64,000 nt of DNA from Haloferax gibbonsii ATCC 33959 (GTDB lineage: Archaea; Halobacteriota; Halobacteria; Halobacteriales; Haloferacaceae), in contig NZ_AOLJ01000018.1 of assembly GCF_000336775.1 (NCBI RefSeq), positions 163,166-227,165 of the forward strand. The letters are read 5' to 3'. The position numbers were made by a program, and so were the translations under genes. The stretch's first letter is position 1; every line of letters begins with the position of its first letter. Shown one piece after another: positions 7,712 through 17,119 of the stretch. The notes beneath the pieces were generated by a model. The model did not search any database. It saw only the letters and a list, made by a program, of their open reading frames with translations, and was not told the DNA's origin.

Positions 7712-9151
7712 ATGGACAGCATCAGTTCAGGTATCCCCGGGTTAGACACCGTTCTTCACGGAGGGTTTGCCAGGGGAAGAATGTATCTGGTGAGAGGCGA
7801 GCCAGGTGCCGGAAAATCTCTGCTTGGTGCACACTTCCTCGAAGCCGGTCTCGAAGCGGATGAGTCGGTTGTCTATATGCACGGTGAAGAATCGAAAGAG
7901 AACGTCTTGCTGAATGCGAAGCAAGTCGATATCGACATCTCTGGGGCGCATTTTCTCGACCTCGGTCCGGAAACTGAGTTTTTCACCGAAGACCAATCGT
8001 ACGACCTCGTCGAGCCGGGTGATGTACAGTCCGAACGAATCACCGAAGACATCATGCAGGCGATCGAGGAGTACGATCCGTCACGCATACTCATCGATCC
8101 GATAACGCAGATCAAGTATATCGAGACAGACCAGTACCAGTACCGCAAACGTCTCCTGTCGCTCATGCGGTATCTCCGTGACCGAGAGACGACAGTCGTC
8201 GGGACGCTCACGACCAGAAGCGACGACAGCGGGAACTGGCCGGAGGACGCCGAGTCGCTGAGTGACGGACTCCTCGATCTCACAAATGGAACTGCTGGAC
8301 GCCGATGCGAAGTGAAGAAACACCGTGGGCTCGGTCAGGAGGCAGGGACACACGGACTTGAGATCCGCGCGCAGGGTCTCGAAGTGTATCCGCGCGTCGT
8401 CCCTCAACAGCGGACGACGCCGTTCGATCCGAACGTCCTCACCTCGGGGAACGACAGTCTCGATGCACTGCTGGGGGGCGGTGTCCGAGAGGGCTCTGTG
8501 ACGTTCATTAGCGGCCCGAGCGGCGTCGGGAAGACGACGACTGGAACACAGTTCTTACACGGCGTTGCCAGCCAAGGCAAAACCACCCTCGGATTCCTCT
8601 TCGAGGAGTCGACGGACCAGTTCAGCTACCGTGCTGAAAAACTCGGGACGCCTGTCAGAGACCTCGTCGATCGCGGACTGCTGGAGCTACACGATATCGA
8701 ACCGCTCGTACGCTCGCCTGAAGAGTTCGCACAACTCGTGCTCGATGCCGTTGAACGACGGGATCCAGAGATCGTGCTGATCGATGGTATTGCGGGCTAT
8801 AAGATGTCGATTCAGGGTGATGACATGCAACTCGTCCGGCGGCTTCACACACTCACGCGGACGTTGAAACAGCGAGATATTTCGGTCATCATCACAGACG
8901 AAGTTGGCAGAGTGACCGGGGTTGAGTCGCCGACGAGCGCAGGTGCCAGCTACCTAGCGGACAACGTCGTGTTTCTGTCGTACGTCGAGCAGGCAGGAGG
9001 GATGGAACGGATGATTGGCGTGCTGAAAAAGCGCCTCGGCGATTTCGATAACCAGTTTCACCGGTTCACGATCGAAGATGCACAGGGGTTGCAACTGCAT
9101 GGGCCCTTCGAGACAGCCCCAGACATCACCCGCGGACTCTTCGACGAGTGA
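7712..9151 (+). CDS. KaiC-like double-domain RecA-superfamily ATPase
   Basis: 479 residues. The open frame reaches back to 7424, but the ATG at 7712 begins the family start (SSGIPGLDTVLHGGF) and lies 26-31 bases after AATATA. Two RecA/KaiC domains are present. The first has Walker A GEPGAGKS at 29-36, paired Glu in MHGEES and Walker B ILIDP. The second starts with TSGNDSLDALLGGG and has GPSGVGKTT, FLFEES and VLIDG. Archaeal KaiC homologues act as ATP-dependent signalling switches with kinases; there is no KaiA or KaiB here, so a circadian role should not be assumed. It is followed 32 bases later by a histidine kinase on the same strand, a likely co-transcribed pair. Confidence 0.88.
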   Translation: MDSISSGIPGLDTVLHGGFARGRMYLVRGEPGAGKSLLGAHFLEAGLEADESVVYMHGEESKENVLLNAKQVDIDISGAHFLDLGPETEFFTEDQSYDLVEPGDVQSERITEDIMQAIEEYDPSRILIDPITQIKYIETDQYQYRKRLLSLMRYLRDRETTVVGTLTTRSDDSGNWPEDAESLSDGLLDLTNGTAGRRCEVKKHRGLGQEAGTHGLEIRAQGLEVYPRVVPQQRTTPFDPNVLTSGNDSLDALLGGGVREGSVTFISGPSGVGKTTTGTQFLHGVASQGKTTLGFLFEESTDQFSYRAEKLGTPVRDLVDRGLLELHDIEPLVRSPEEFAQLVLDAVERRDPEIVLIDGIAGYKMSIQGDDMQLVRRLHTLTRTLKQRDISVIITDEVGRVTGVESPTSAGASYLADNVVFLSYVEQAGGMERMIGVLKKRLGDFDNQFHRFTIEDAQGLQLHGPFETAPDITRGLFDE

Positions 9152-9183
9152 GTTGTCCCACGACTGTTTGGCGATCTTAACTG

Positions 9184-10596
9184 ATGTTTGAGACGAGACA
9201 CGACGAGACGACGGTTCAGTTGCTCGTGAGTGGTGAACAAGACCAATCAGCAATCCGTGACCTGCTGTTGTCGGAGTACGATGTCGTCGTCGACGACGAG
9301 ATTCAACCCGCGTCGTGCTACCTGATTGAAGACCGTCTCCTCCCGAAGTACGGCTCTCAGCTATTAGCGCGAAAACAGGCCGAACATCCGACGTTTTGTC
9401 CAGTCGTTGTGATCAAGCGTCAGGATTCCTCGTTCAGCCTCGGGGGTACACAGCAGGTGTGGCAGCGGGAGCAAGCCGTCGTGGACGATATCGTCGCTGC
9501 ACCGATCAACGAGCAGGTCCTCAACTATCGTCTCGAAAATCTCTGTATCCGACGTGTGCAATCTCGAAAGCTGACGAGCCAGTACGAACAAATCGAAGCG
9601 CGATACGAACGACTGTTCGAGTCCGCAGAGGAAGCCATCGTCGTCGTCGATGTCGAGTCGAACGAGATCGCCGAGTGCAACAGGGCCGCTTGCGAACTCT
9701 TCGGCTACTCCAAGTTCGAACTACAGCGACTCGACCCGTCGAGCGTCATCCAGTTCGAAGACGGCTGTGAGTTCACCGAGTTCACCGAACACCTCTCCCA
9801 ACAGGATGCTGGCGTCACGAAAACACTCATCTGTACCACACAGTGGGGACAGAGCGTCCACGCCGAGGCCTCCGCAGCGGCGATCGAACACGCCGAACAA
9901 CAGTCGGTACTGCTGTTGATTCGAGACATCTCCGAACGGGTCCGGCGACAAAAGCAGATCCGTGTACTCAATCGGGTATTGCGACACAACATCCGAAACA
10001 GCATAAACGTCGTCAACGGGTACGGCGAACTCATCTACGAATCGACGGCCGACGACGAAGTCAGTGCGTTCGCAGAGAAGGTCGTCGACCGCTCCAAAGA
10101 GTTGCTTGATCTCAGCGAGAAGTCCAGAACCGTCAGTAACGCGCTCCAGGCGGGAGATGAGTTACAGTCACTCGACGTCGTTGCGGTACTCGACCGAATT
10201 CGAGCAGCGCTCTCCGACGAGTATCCGTATGCCCGGATCGAGCTGACCGCCCCTGAGAGTGCGCAGGTCTTCGGAAACTCGTATCTGCAGACCGCGCTGT
10301 ACGAACTCTGTGAGAACGCGATCGTCCACTCGACGCAGGACGCGCCGCTCGTCGACATCTCCGTAACTGAGGCACAACCAGCCGTAACGGTTCGGATCGA
10401 AGACCGTGGAACCGGTATCTCCGAACAGGAACTCGCGATGCTCGAAGGCGAAGAGACCGCGTTACGTCACGGGAGCGGGCTGGGTCTGTGGATGGTGAAC
10501 TCCGTCGTCGACGGTATCGGCGGTGAGCTCGATATCAGCACCGACAGCACTCGGGGAAGTGTGGTGACAGTCTCGCTCCCGCAACCTACGGACTAA
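9184..10596 (+). CDS. PAS-domain sensor histidine kinase with degenerate receiver-like N-terminus
   Basis: 470 residues, no membrane segment, so cytoplasmic. Residues about 8-120 resemble the pseudo-receiver found in many haloarchaeal kinases. A PAS domain follows at about 140-255 (YERLFESAEEAIVVVD to LIRDISER). The H-box is VLNRVLRHNIRNSINVVNGYG with H268 as the likely phospho-acceptor. The C-terminal HATPase has the N-box ALYELCENAIVHS, then IEDRGTGI and HGSGLGLWMV. It lies 32 bases after the KaiC-like gene, which likely delivers or receives its signal. No cognate response regulator is adjacent, as is common in haloarchaea. Confidence 0.87.
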   Translation: MFETRHDETTVQLLVSGEQDQSAIRDLLLSEYDVVVDDEIQPASCYLIEDRLLPKYGSQLLARKQAEHPTFCPVVVIKRQDSSFSLGGTQQVWQREQAVVDDIVAAPINEQVLNYRLENLCIRRVQSRKLTSQYEQIEARYERLFESAEEAIVVVDVESNEIAECNRAACELFGYSKFELQRLDPSSVIQFEDGCEFTEFTEHLSQQDAGVTKTLICTTQWGQSVHAEASAAAIEHAEQQSVLLLIRDISERVRRQKQIRVLNRVLRHNIRNSINVVNGYGELIYESTADDEVSAFAEKVVDRSKELLDLSEKSRTVSNALQAGDELQSLDVVAVLDRIRAALSDEYPYARIELTAPESAQVFGNSYLQTALYELCENAIVHSTQDAPLVDISVTEAQPAVTVRIEDRGTGISEQELAMLEGEETALRHGSGLGLWMVNSVVDGIGGELDISTDSTRGSVVTVSLPQPTD

Positions 10597-10677
10597 GCCG
10601 CGCTGTTCTCACGAACCACCTTCACCTTCGCCGATCCCAGCCCCTATCTGGCCCGGCCGACTACGCGACGGCGAACC

Positions 10678-11322
10678 ATGCAGGTCGCAGTCATCGGCGC
10701 GAACGGCGGTATCGGACGGCGGCTCCTCCCCCGGCTCGCGGACGCCGGCCACGACCCCATCGGCGTCGTCCGGGACGAATCGCAGTTCGAGGCGGTCCGC
10801 GACCGCGGCGGCGAGCCGCGACTGGGCGACCTCGAAGGCGACTTCGAAGCGGCGCTCGAGGGGGCCGACGCGGTCGTGTTCACCGCCGGCTCCGGCGGGT
10901 CGACCGGCGCGGACAAGACGCTCATGGTCGACCTCTGGGGCGCTCGACGGGTGGTCGACGCCTGTGTCGACGCGGGTATCGACCGCTTCGTGATGATTAG
11001 CTCCATCGGCGCGGGCGACCCGCTCGCAGGCCCCGAGCCGCTGCGCCCGTACCTGGTCGCCAAGCGCTGCGCCGACGACTACCTCAAACAGTCGTCGCTC
11101 GATGCGACGATTCTCCGCCCCACGAGGCTTACCGACGCGGACGGCACCGAGGCCGTCTCGCTGACCGTCGAGAGTCTCGACGGCGACACGCCCGAGATTC
11201 CGCGGGCCGACGTGGCGCAGGCGGTCGTCGCCTGTCTTGACATCGACCGGACGGTCGGCGAGACGCTGCATCTCACGGGTGGCGAGACGCCCATCGAACG
11301 GGCGCTCCGCGGAGACGACTGA
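10678..11322 (+). CDS. NAD(P)-binding atypical SDR protein
   Basis: 214 residues. The N-terminal Rossmann motif is VIGANGGIGRRLLPRLADAGH with the GxxGxxG spacing. DAVVFTAGSGGS and FVMISSIGAGDP follow. A YLVAKRCADDYLK segment holds the Tyr-x3-Lys pair typical of SDRs, and ATILRPTRLTD closes the substrate region. This is the short SDR_a5-like group (YwnB/HSCARG relatives), which includes NADPH sensors and reductases of unknown substrate. It follows the histidine kinase by 81 bases on the same strand but probably has its own promoter. Function beyond cofactor binding is unknown. Confidence 0.82.
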   Translation: MQVAVIGANGGIGRRLLPRLADAGHDPIGVVRDESQFEAVRDRGGEPRLGDLEGDFEAALEGADAVVFTAGSGGSTGADKTLMVDLWGARRVVDACVDAGIDRFVMISSIGAGDPLAGPEPLRPYLVAKRCADDYLKQSSLDATILRPTRLTDADGTEAVSLTVESLDGDTPEIPRADVAQAVVACLDIDRTVGETLHLTGGETPIERALRGDD

Positions 11323-11778
11323 GTTGGGATTATCTGAATAGTGACACCCAACACAAGCAATAGGAGTGCAATAAATAAACAATAGTGAGATAGAGGAGTC
11401 AGTTTTTGCTGATACAAATAGAGTAACAAACCCGGAAATCCAATACTTCTATTGGGGATTCGAAGTAGATTCAGACAGATAGTGGCTACTATCTGCAGTT
11501 TAATATTTTGTACGCACAGTCTCGAGAATGGTACGCTAATATAAAAATGCACAAAAATAGCACAACTATATTGATTCTCCACCTAACTATATCAGAAGAT
11601 ACAGTCAAGAAACGTGGTCAGCGAGAAGTGGCAACCACGTAAGAGGACATCCCACAGTCTGTGCTGTGGGGAAGAGACGACAACTGTCCTCGGGAGTAAA
11701 ATCGACGAGTGGTACGTGTTTCTCCCGGCTACCAGTTACCGGTCGGTGTCTTGTATTGACGATTGTACATCGATGTGC
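11323..11778. other. AT-rich non-coding region with two stem-loops downstream of the TRAP permease
   Basis: 456 bases between convergent genes, clearly richer in A and T than its neighbours. Two inverted repeats lie near the end of the TRAP permease gene: ACGTGGT (11612-11618) with ACCACGT (11634-11640), and CCCACAG (11651-11657) with CTGTGGG (11664-11670). They may help end or stabilise the permease transcript. I see no gene or transposase remnant. Confidence 0.45.
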
Positions 11779-13758
11779 CTAGTTGTTGATGGTGTCGCCG
11801 ACAGCAACGTTACGAGTCGCGAGCTGTTGGACGACGAAGAGCGTGATAATCACGCCAGCGCCCGCGTACTGAACTGTCGAGTTGGGGTACACCATCGTGA
11901 GGACACCAACCACGAAGAACGCCACTCGAGTGCCGAGTTGCGCCCATTTGCCGTAGCCAAAGCGGTAGTTGATTCCGTGGATGATGCTAATACCGCCCAG
12001 CAAGATGAGCAACCCGGTGAAGACGGCACCGCCGCTGAGTACCCCTGAGACGATGACAGGGTGGTAGATGAACGAGAACGGCAAGACGAACAGTGGGGCG
12101 GCGACTTTGATGGCTTCGTAGCACGTCTCGACGAAGTCGGCATTCGCGATACCGGCGGCGACCGCGGCACACGTCGCAATCGGTGGCGTGAGTCCCGAGA
12201 GAATCGCGCCGTAGAAGACGAAGAAGTGGGCAGCCAGGTCTGGGACGAGGAAGCGACTGACGAGCGTCGGGGCCACGAGGAGTGCCACAACGGTGTAGGC
12301 GGCAGTCGTCGGCATCCCCAACCCGAGGAGGATACAGATTACCATCGAGATCAAAACAGCGACGAGCATGATGCCACCCGAGATATCCATCATCGAGAGG
12401 GTGAGGATTCCGGGGACGCCCGTAGTCATGAGAATGTCAACAACGCCGTTGATCGCCGCGAGGATAATGGCGATGGGTGCCGTGATGATCGCACCGCGCC
12501 GGAAGCCAGCCACCGTGTCCGAGAGCGTCTCTCGAGTCGCGGCCGTCACCGAGCGCGACTCGTACGCCGCCTGGAAGACGGGGAATGTGATGCCGGTGAT
12601 CAACATCGTGACCGCGGTGTACAGCGCGGACGTCATCACAGTTAGCTGAATGACGCCGAGCGTGTACACCAACACGCCGAATGGGATGATGAACTTGACC
12701 GTGTCGACGAGGGTGTCCCGACGAGTCCGGTCTTCCAGCTCGTCGAGGACGGCGTCGACGTCGATCGAGTCGAGCTGATTGCTCGCGATGTAGTGAACCG
12801 CGAGAATTATACACACCATCATGATCATCGCCGGAATGAGCCCCGCGGTGATGACGGTCACGTAGCTGATGCCGAGAAGCGAGGCCATGATGAACGCTCC
12901 CGCACCCATAACTGGTGGAAGAACCTGCCCAGTTGTGGATGCGACCGCCTCAATCCCCCCTGCTGTCGAGGGCTTGATGCCGTTTTCTTTCATCATCGGG
13001 ATTGTGAACGACCCGGTCATCCCGGCGTTTGCGGTCTGTGAACCGTTGATCGAGCCGATAACTGCACTTGCGACGACAGCGGTCTGTGCAACGCCCGAGT
13101 CGATGTACTTCGACGTTCGGACGGCTCCACGGAAGATGAGGTCGAACGCACCGTAGCTCTCCAGCAGCCCCGCATAAAGCAAGAAGAGCGCGATCCACGC
13201 CGCGACTAACTGAGTCAGGAAGCCGTAGAAGCCGGTGATATCGAGTGCGAGCAAGAGGAGCAGTCGGCTGTAGCTCAACCCGCTGTGCCCGAGGATACCG
13301 GGAATCAGATCACCGAAGTAGCCGTACAGGAGCGCACCCACAAGGATGCTAAGGAACGTCAGCCCGAACGAACGCCACGAGAGGTAGACAATTGCTGCAA
13401 GGAATGCAGCTGCCAAGGCGTACTCGTGTGGAAACGCGTAGCCAACACGGTCGATGTACAGTTCCCTGAAGTGCAGGTTGACGTAGACGGTGATGGCAAT
13501 GGTGATTACCAACGACCCAAGTAACAGGGCTGCGTCGAGATAGTCCCGATCAGCGATGACGTCTTCGAGTTCGTTGAGGATGTACACCCCGATTGCACCG
13601 GCAATGAACAGGACACCATACTGTGCCCGCGGCATCGACACGGTGTAGGCATAGAAGATAACGAGTGCCCACAACGCGAGAGCAGCGAGCGTTACCGTCC
13701 CACCCACCGCGTCTTCCAGGTCTGTTGATCTCAATCGCTGGATACGTCTTGCTACCAT
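11779..13758 (-). CDS. TRAP transporter fused permease (DctQM fusion, TAXI-associated type)
   Basis: 659 residues, the length of fused 4TM/12TM TRAP permeases that pair with TAXI binding proteins. The first third has several membrane spans (small DctQ-like part). The DctM-like part has the conserved block GSINGSQTANAGMTGSFTIPMM and then GGIEAVASTTGQVLPPVMGAGAFIMA. The C-terminal half includes GLGMPTTAAYTVVALLVAPTL and a last LSGLTPPIATCAAVAAGIA block. It imports an organic acid using a sodium gradient. It has its own TATA-like element (ATATAA at 13785-13790, 27-32 bases before the ATG). The matching receptor gene starts divergently at 15641. Context suggests a hydroxy acid such as tartrate; that is inference. 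Confidence 0.9.
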   Translation of the reverse strand: MVARRIQRLRSTDLEDAVGGTVTLAALALWALVIFYAYTVSMPRAQYGVLFIAGAIGVYILNELEDVIADRDYLDAALLLGSLVITIAITVYVNLHFRELYIDRVGYAFPHEYALAAAFLAAIVYLSWRSFGLTFLSILVGALLYGYFGDLIPGILGHSGLSYSRLLLLLALDITGFYGFLTQLVAAWIALFLLYAGLLESYGAFDLIFRGAVRTSKYIDSGVAQTAVVASAVIGSINGSQTANAGMTGSFTIPMMKENGIKPSTAGGIEAVASTTGQVLPPVMGAGAFIMASLLGISYVTVITAGLIPAMIMMVCIILAVHYIASNQLDSIDVDAVLDELEDRTRRDTLVDTVKFIIPFGVLVYTLGVIQLTVMTSALYTAVTMLITGITFPVFQAAYESRSVTAATRETLSDTVAGFRRGAIITAPIAIILAAINGVVDILMTTGVPGILTLSMMDISGGIMLVAVLISMVICILLGLGMPTTAAYTVVALLVAPTLVSRFLVPDLAAHFFVFYGAILSGLTPPIATCAAVAAGIANADFVETCYEAIKVAAPLFVLPFSFIYHPVIVSGVLSGGAVFTGLLILLGGISIIHGINYRFGYGKWAQLGTRVAFFVVGVLTMVYPNSTVQYAGAGVIITLFVVQQLATRNVAVGDTINN

Positions 13759-13976
13759 GGTTCACTCTCACAGTAGATTCAAACATATAAATTAGTTATG
13801 GTAGACTCAGTCATATGGCGACGTCTCGCATGACAGCAGACAAACGAATCCGCACCTGAGACGTCCGAGTACATCGGCTCTCGGTTTCCGGGGAGTGTGA
13901 CTGAAGCCGTTGGGAGGCAATCTCAGCTGACGAAAACGGGAGTGGGGCAGGTTGCAGGCTGTCGGGCGGTCAGGAA

Positions 13977-14399
13977 CTAGGCAACGATGACTGGACACTC
14001 GGCGTCAAGCAGGACGCCCTGTGTGACGCTCCCGAAGAGCACTTTCCCAACCGGAGAGCGACTGGCGGGCGCCATGGCAATCGCATCGGCGTCACAATCC
14101 GCTGCAGTCTGTACGACCGTCGCCGCTGGGTCGCCGTGAGCCGCCTCGAACGTCCAGTCAATTCCGTGCTCGTCCAGTTTCTCGCGGGCGACAGTTACGC
14201 TCGATGGCGGATCGTACTTTTCGAAGAGTTCCTCCGACGTCACGTGTCCACCGCTGTCGTCGATTGCATCGAACTCCTCGAACACGTTGAGGATCGTGAC
14301 GGTGACGGCTGACTCGGCAGCGGGGAGGTCGGCAACTGCGTCGACGGCGGCTGCCGTCCGGTCTTCATTCCCGTCGACCGCAAGTAGCACGTGATACAT
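13977..14399 (-). CDS. Universal stress protein (UspA family)
   Basis: 140 residues, one Usp domain. The N-terminus has VLLAVDGNEDR, and the ATP-binding loop near the C-terminus reads SRSPVGKVLFGSVTQGVLLDA, close to the G-x2-G-x9-GS pattern of ATP-binding members (GKVLFGS retained). It begins 3 bases after the stop of the dehydrogenase, so the two are probably one transcript. Single-domain Usp proteins often sit beside TRAP and other secondary transporters in haloarchaea and may regulate them by binding ATP. That role is inference. Confidence 0.87.
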   Translation of the reverse strand: MYHVLLAVDGNEDRTAAAVDAVADLPAAESAVTVTILNVFEEFDAIDDSGGHVTSEELFEKYDPPSSVTVAREKLDEHGIDWTFEAAHGDPAATVVQTAADCDADAIAMAPASRSPVGKVLFGSVTQGVLLDAECPVIVA

Positions 14400-14402
14400 G
14401 GG

Positions 14403-15464
14403 TTACTCGAGGAGTCGTTCTTCGAGGTCGCCCACAACATCCAGCGTCGTTGCCGAGCCACCGATGTCCGGGGTCCGCGGTGCGTCCGAATCTGCTAGCT
14501 GTGCACCGACGCCGTCCCAGAGCGTCTCGGCGAGGTCGTCCTCTTCGAGATGCTCGAACATCAACGACATCGACAACAGCATCCCGACCGGGTTCGCGAT
14601 GCCTTCTCCCATGATATCGAAGGCGCTCCCGTGAACCGGTTCGAACATCGAGGGGAACTCCCCGCTTGGGTTGATGTTCGTCGACGGGGCCATCCCAAGA
14701 CTCCCGGAGATGATGCCACCGATGTCGGTGAGGATATCGCCGAACAGGTTAGATGCGACGACGACGTCGAACTCGTTGGGACGACGAACGAAGTCCATAC
14801 TCCCGGCGTCGACGAGGAGTCGTTCGACGGTGATGTCCGGGTATTCCTCGCTAACCTCCTCGACGATTTCGTCCCAGAACACCATCCCGTAAGCCTGTGC
14901 GTTCGACTTCGTGATGTTGGTTAGTTTTCCACTCCGCTCTGTCGCGGCCTCGAACGCGGCCCGGACGATCGCTTCGGTCCCCTCGCGTGTGTAGACCGCT
15001 GACTGGACTGCGACTTCGTTCCCGAATCCTTGGTGTTCGCGTCCACCGACGTCGGCGTACTCGCCTTCGGTGTTCTGCCGGTAGACAACGAGATCGATAT
15101 CGCCGCCCTCGTAGCCACGAAGCGGGCTTTCGACCCCATCAAAGAGATACGAGGGGCGCTTGCAGATGTGCTGGTTGAATCCCTTGGTGATCGGGAGGCG
15201 AAGGTTACGGAGCGTAACGTGATCCGGCACGTCTGGGTGACCCACCGCACCGAGCAGAATCGCGTCAAACTCTTTGAGCGTCTCCAAACCGTCGTCGGGC
15301 ATGAGCGCACCCTCTTCGAGATACCGCTCGCTTCCCCAGTCGAACCACGTCGTCTCGATCTCGACGTCGTGGGCCGCAGCAAGTTCGATGAGAAGTGGCT
15401 CGGTTGCCTCTGTCACTTCAATTCCGATACCGTCGCCTGGAATCACCGCTATGTCATACGACAT
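14403..15464 (-). CDS. Tartrate/D-malate dehydrogenase family (beta-decarboxylating dehydrogenase)
   Basis: 353 residues from the ATG at 15464, which starts MSYDIAVIPGDGIG; the longer frame upstream does not fit. It is an isocitrate/isopropylmalate dehydrogenase relative. The ALMPDDGLETLKEFDAILLG segment, followed by AVGHPDVPDHVTL and an LP-type rather than R-rich substrate loop, is characteristic of the tartrate/D-malate branch rather than LeuB. Catalytic blocks present are RQNTEGEYADVG, NITKSNAQAYG, VDAGSMDFVRRP and SNLFGDILTDIG. Characterised members oxidise D-malate or L-tartrate and convert meso-tartrate to D-glycerate with NAD+. The nearby glycerate kinase makes the last reaction attractive. 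It precedes uspA by 3 bases. Confidence 0.85.
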   Translation of the reverse strand: MSYDIAVIPGDGIGIEVTEATEPLLIELAAAHDVEIETTWFDWGSERYLEEGALMPDDGLETLKEFDAILLGAVGHPDVPDHVTLRNLRLPITKGFNQHICKRPSYLFDGVESPLRGYEGGDIDLVVYRQNTEGEYADVGGREHQGFGNEVAVQSAVYTREGTEAIVRAAFEAATERSGKLTNITKSNAQAYGMVFWDEIVEEVSEEYPDITVERLLVDAGSMDFVRRPNEFDVVVASNLFGDILTDIGGIISGSLGMAPSTNINPSGEFPSMFEPVHGSAFDIMGEGIANPVGMLLSMSLMFEHLEEDDLAETLWDGVGAQLADSDAPRTPDIGGSATTLDVVGDLEERLLE

Positions 15465-15640
15465 CGGTCCGATTGATGCTCTATCTTGATAAAAATATTT
15501 GGGTGGCGACCAACCAAGGGGGTATCTCGCTCTCAGGCCGACTACCACAGGACCGACCCCCTGACGATAATTTGAGTACCAATCAAATATTGGAATTAAC
15601 AACAAGGTTTATCATCGATGTACATGAACGTCAAGAGCGG
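15465..15640. promoter_or_regulatory. Divergent promoter region of dehydrogenase and TAXI receptor with two palindromes
   Basis: It holds an imperfect palindrome, TTGGGTGG-CGA-CCAACCAA (15499-15517, 7 of 8 arm pairs), and a perfect one, CCAAT-CAAAT-ATTGG (15579-15593). Both use CCAA/TTGG half-sites, each nearer one of the two start codons. They are candidate operators for the IclR regulator at 17120. The dehydrogenase side has an AT-rich box near 15488-15500. Confidence 0.5.
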
Positions 15641-16780
15641 ATGTCTAAGCAAGCACACAGCGCACGGACTAGACGGAGTATTCTCAAAGCAGCCGCTGCG
15701 GGTGCCGGGACCGTTGCAATCACCGGCTGTCTCGGTGGCGACAGCGAATCCGACAGTGGGTCTGGCAGTGGATCCGGCGGCGATTCAGGGTCGGACGGCG
15801 GCTCGAGCGATGATTCGGGTTCGGACGGTGGCTCAGGTGGTAGCTCGTACCAACTACGGATGGGCGGCTCCTCACAGGGGAGTACGGCGTTCAACTCGAT
15901 GCAAGCACTTGCTCGAGCACTCAACGAGCACAGCGACTCCCTCCGAATGACCGTCGAGCAGACCCAGGGGAACGTCGCCAACATGTATCAGTACGACCAA
16001 GGCAACATCCCTGCCGTCGCGACGGACAACAACACGATCAACAAGGCGGTCAACGAAACGGACCGATTCAACGATGAACCGGTCGACAACATCGGCTATC
16101 AGTCGTTCCGGTTCAACGGACTCGACATCTTCTGGGTTGCCGTTGAAGGCTCTGGAATCGAATCGACCGCAGACTTCGCGGGGAAGACCGTCTACCCGAT
16201 TCAGCCGGGCTTCGGGACGCGGCTACTCACCGAAGAGGTGATGCGAGTCGCCGGAATGTGGGAGGAAGTCGACATCATCAACGTCAACACGAGCGACATC
16301 CCTGGTGCGATCGAAGAGGGTCGCGTTGACGCTGTTGCGGTATACGGGTCGAACCGCGTCGAACTGACTGGCTGGGCGAAGCAGATCGACGCTCGAAACG
16401 ACGTCTATCTCGTCGATGTCGCCGACAATTTCAAACAGGCCATCGAAGAGGTCGGCGGCGCACGTTTAGCCGAAATCGAGCCTTACGGGTGGAATCAGGA
16501 GGTCACGAAGGTTACCGACTCGATCGTCAGCTGGAATCTTGACCTGCAGTGTCTGCTCAGTCCGGAAGTGCCAGCAGACGCCGCACACGAACTGGCTCGG
16601 ATCAGTCACGAACACGGCGAGACTATCCGGGAGGCCGACCAGACGTACGCTGACCACTCTGACCCGGCAGATATGGCCACCGCAGTCATTCCAGAACATC
16701 CGGTCCACCCCGGCGTCGCTGAGTTCTACAAGGAACAAGACGTGTGGGACGACTCCTGGACCGTCGGCGACGAAGCGTAA
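15641..16780 (+). CDS. TAXI-family TRAP transporter solute receptor (Tat lipoprotein)
   Basis: 379 residues from the ATG at 15641, which places a Tat lipoprotein signal (RTRRSILKAAAAGAG, then ITGC) at the N-terminus. A long Ser/Gly/Asp linker (about residues 28-65) follows, typical of haloarchaeal surface lipoproteins. The body has TAXI features: MGGSSQGSTAFNSMQALARAL, GNVANMYQYDQGNI, then FAGKTVYPIQPGFGTRL and SDIPGAIEEGRVDAVAVYG. It captures an organic anion outside the membrane and delivers it to the fused permease encoded at 11779-13758, with which it is divergent across the dehydrogenase and uspA. Confidence 0.88.
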   Translation: MSKQAHSARTRRSILKAAAAGAGTVAITGCLGGDSESDSGSGSGSGGDSGSDGGSSDDSGSDGGSGGSSYQLRMGGSSQGSTAFNSMQALARALNEHSDSLRMTVEQTQGNVANMYQYDQGNIPAVATDNNTINKAVNETDRFNDEPVDNIGYQSFRFNGLDIFWVAVEGSGIESTADFAGKTVYPIQPGFGTRLLTEEVMRVAGMWEEVDIINVNTSDIPGAIEEGRVDAVAVYGSNRVELTGWAKQIDARNDVYLVDVADNFKQAIEEVGGARLAEIEPYGWNQEVTKVTDSIVSWNLDLQCLLSPEVPADAAHELARISHEHGETIREADQTYADHSDPADMATAVIPEHPVHPGVAEFYKEQDVWDDSWTVGDEA

Positions 16781-17119
16781 CGAAACCAAACTGACGGACG
16801 TTTCGTTTTTTAGGATAGTCACCGATTGTACTTCGTACTCAGTATGTTCGTATATAAAGTTCCGTATCATGGCACACACTCGATGCTGATTGGCGGCCAG
16901 TATGGGGTCTCACTTCGTTGCGTTCGAAGACGGATGGATGGACACGCGAACAACCGTAATGATTGTTGAGTGAATATGTGTGGGTGTGACTCACACGAAC
17001 ACTACGTGTGTACGGCGAGACACGCGCGCCAATCCGAAGTGAGACTCCGAGTGTTCTGTTCCACATTGTGAAACTTTATGTGTCATCGCTGAGAATCACG
17101 ACTAACGGAAACACAAACC
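16781..17119. promoter_or_regulatory. Upstream region of the IclR regulator with tandem palindromes
   Basis: 339 bases without a gene. A TATA-like GTATATAAAG lies near 16851-16860. Further on are GTGTGA-C-TCACAC (16984-16996) and an overlapping repeat CACACG (16992-16997) with CGTGTG (17005-17010). AACAA and TTGTT half-sites flank a 9-base spacer just upstream. Such clustered palindromes beside an IclR gene suggest autoregulation; the binding protein is not shown. Confidence 0.4.

Noticed and set aside
7712..9151. Circadian clock function for the KaiC homologue
   Set aside because: No KaiA or KaiB and no evidence of rhythm; archaeal KaiC homologues are common without a clock.
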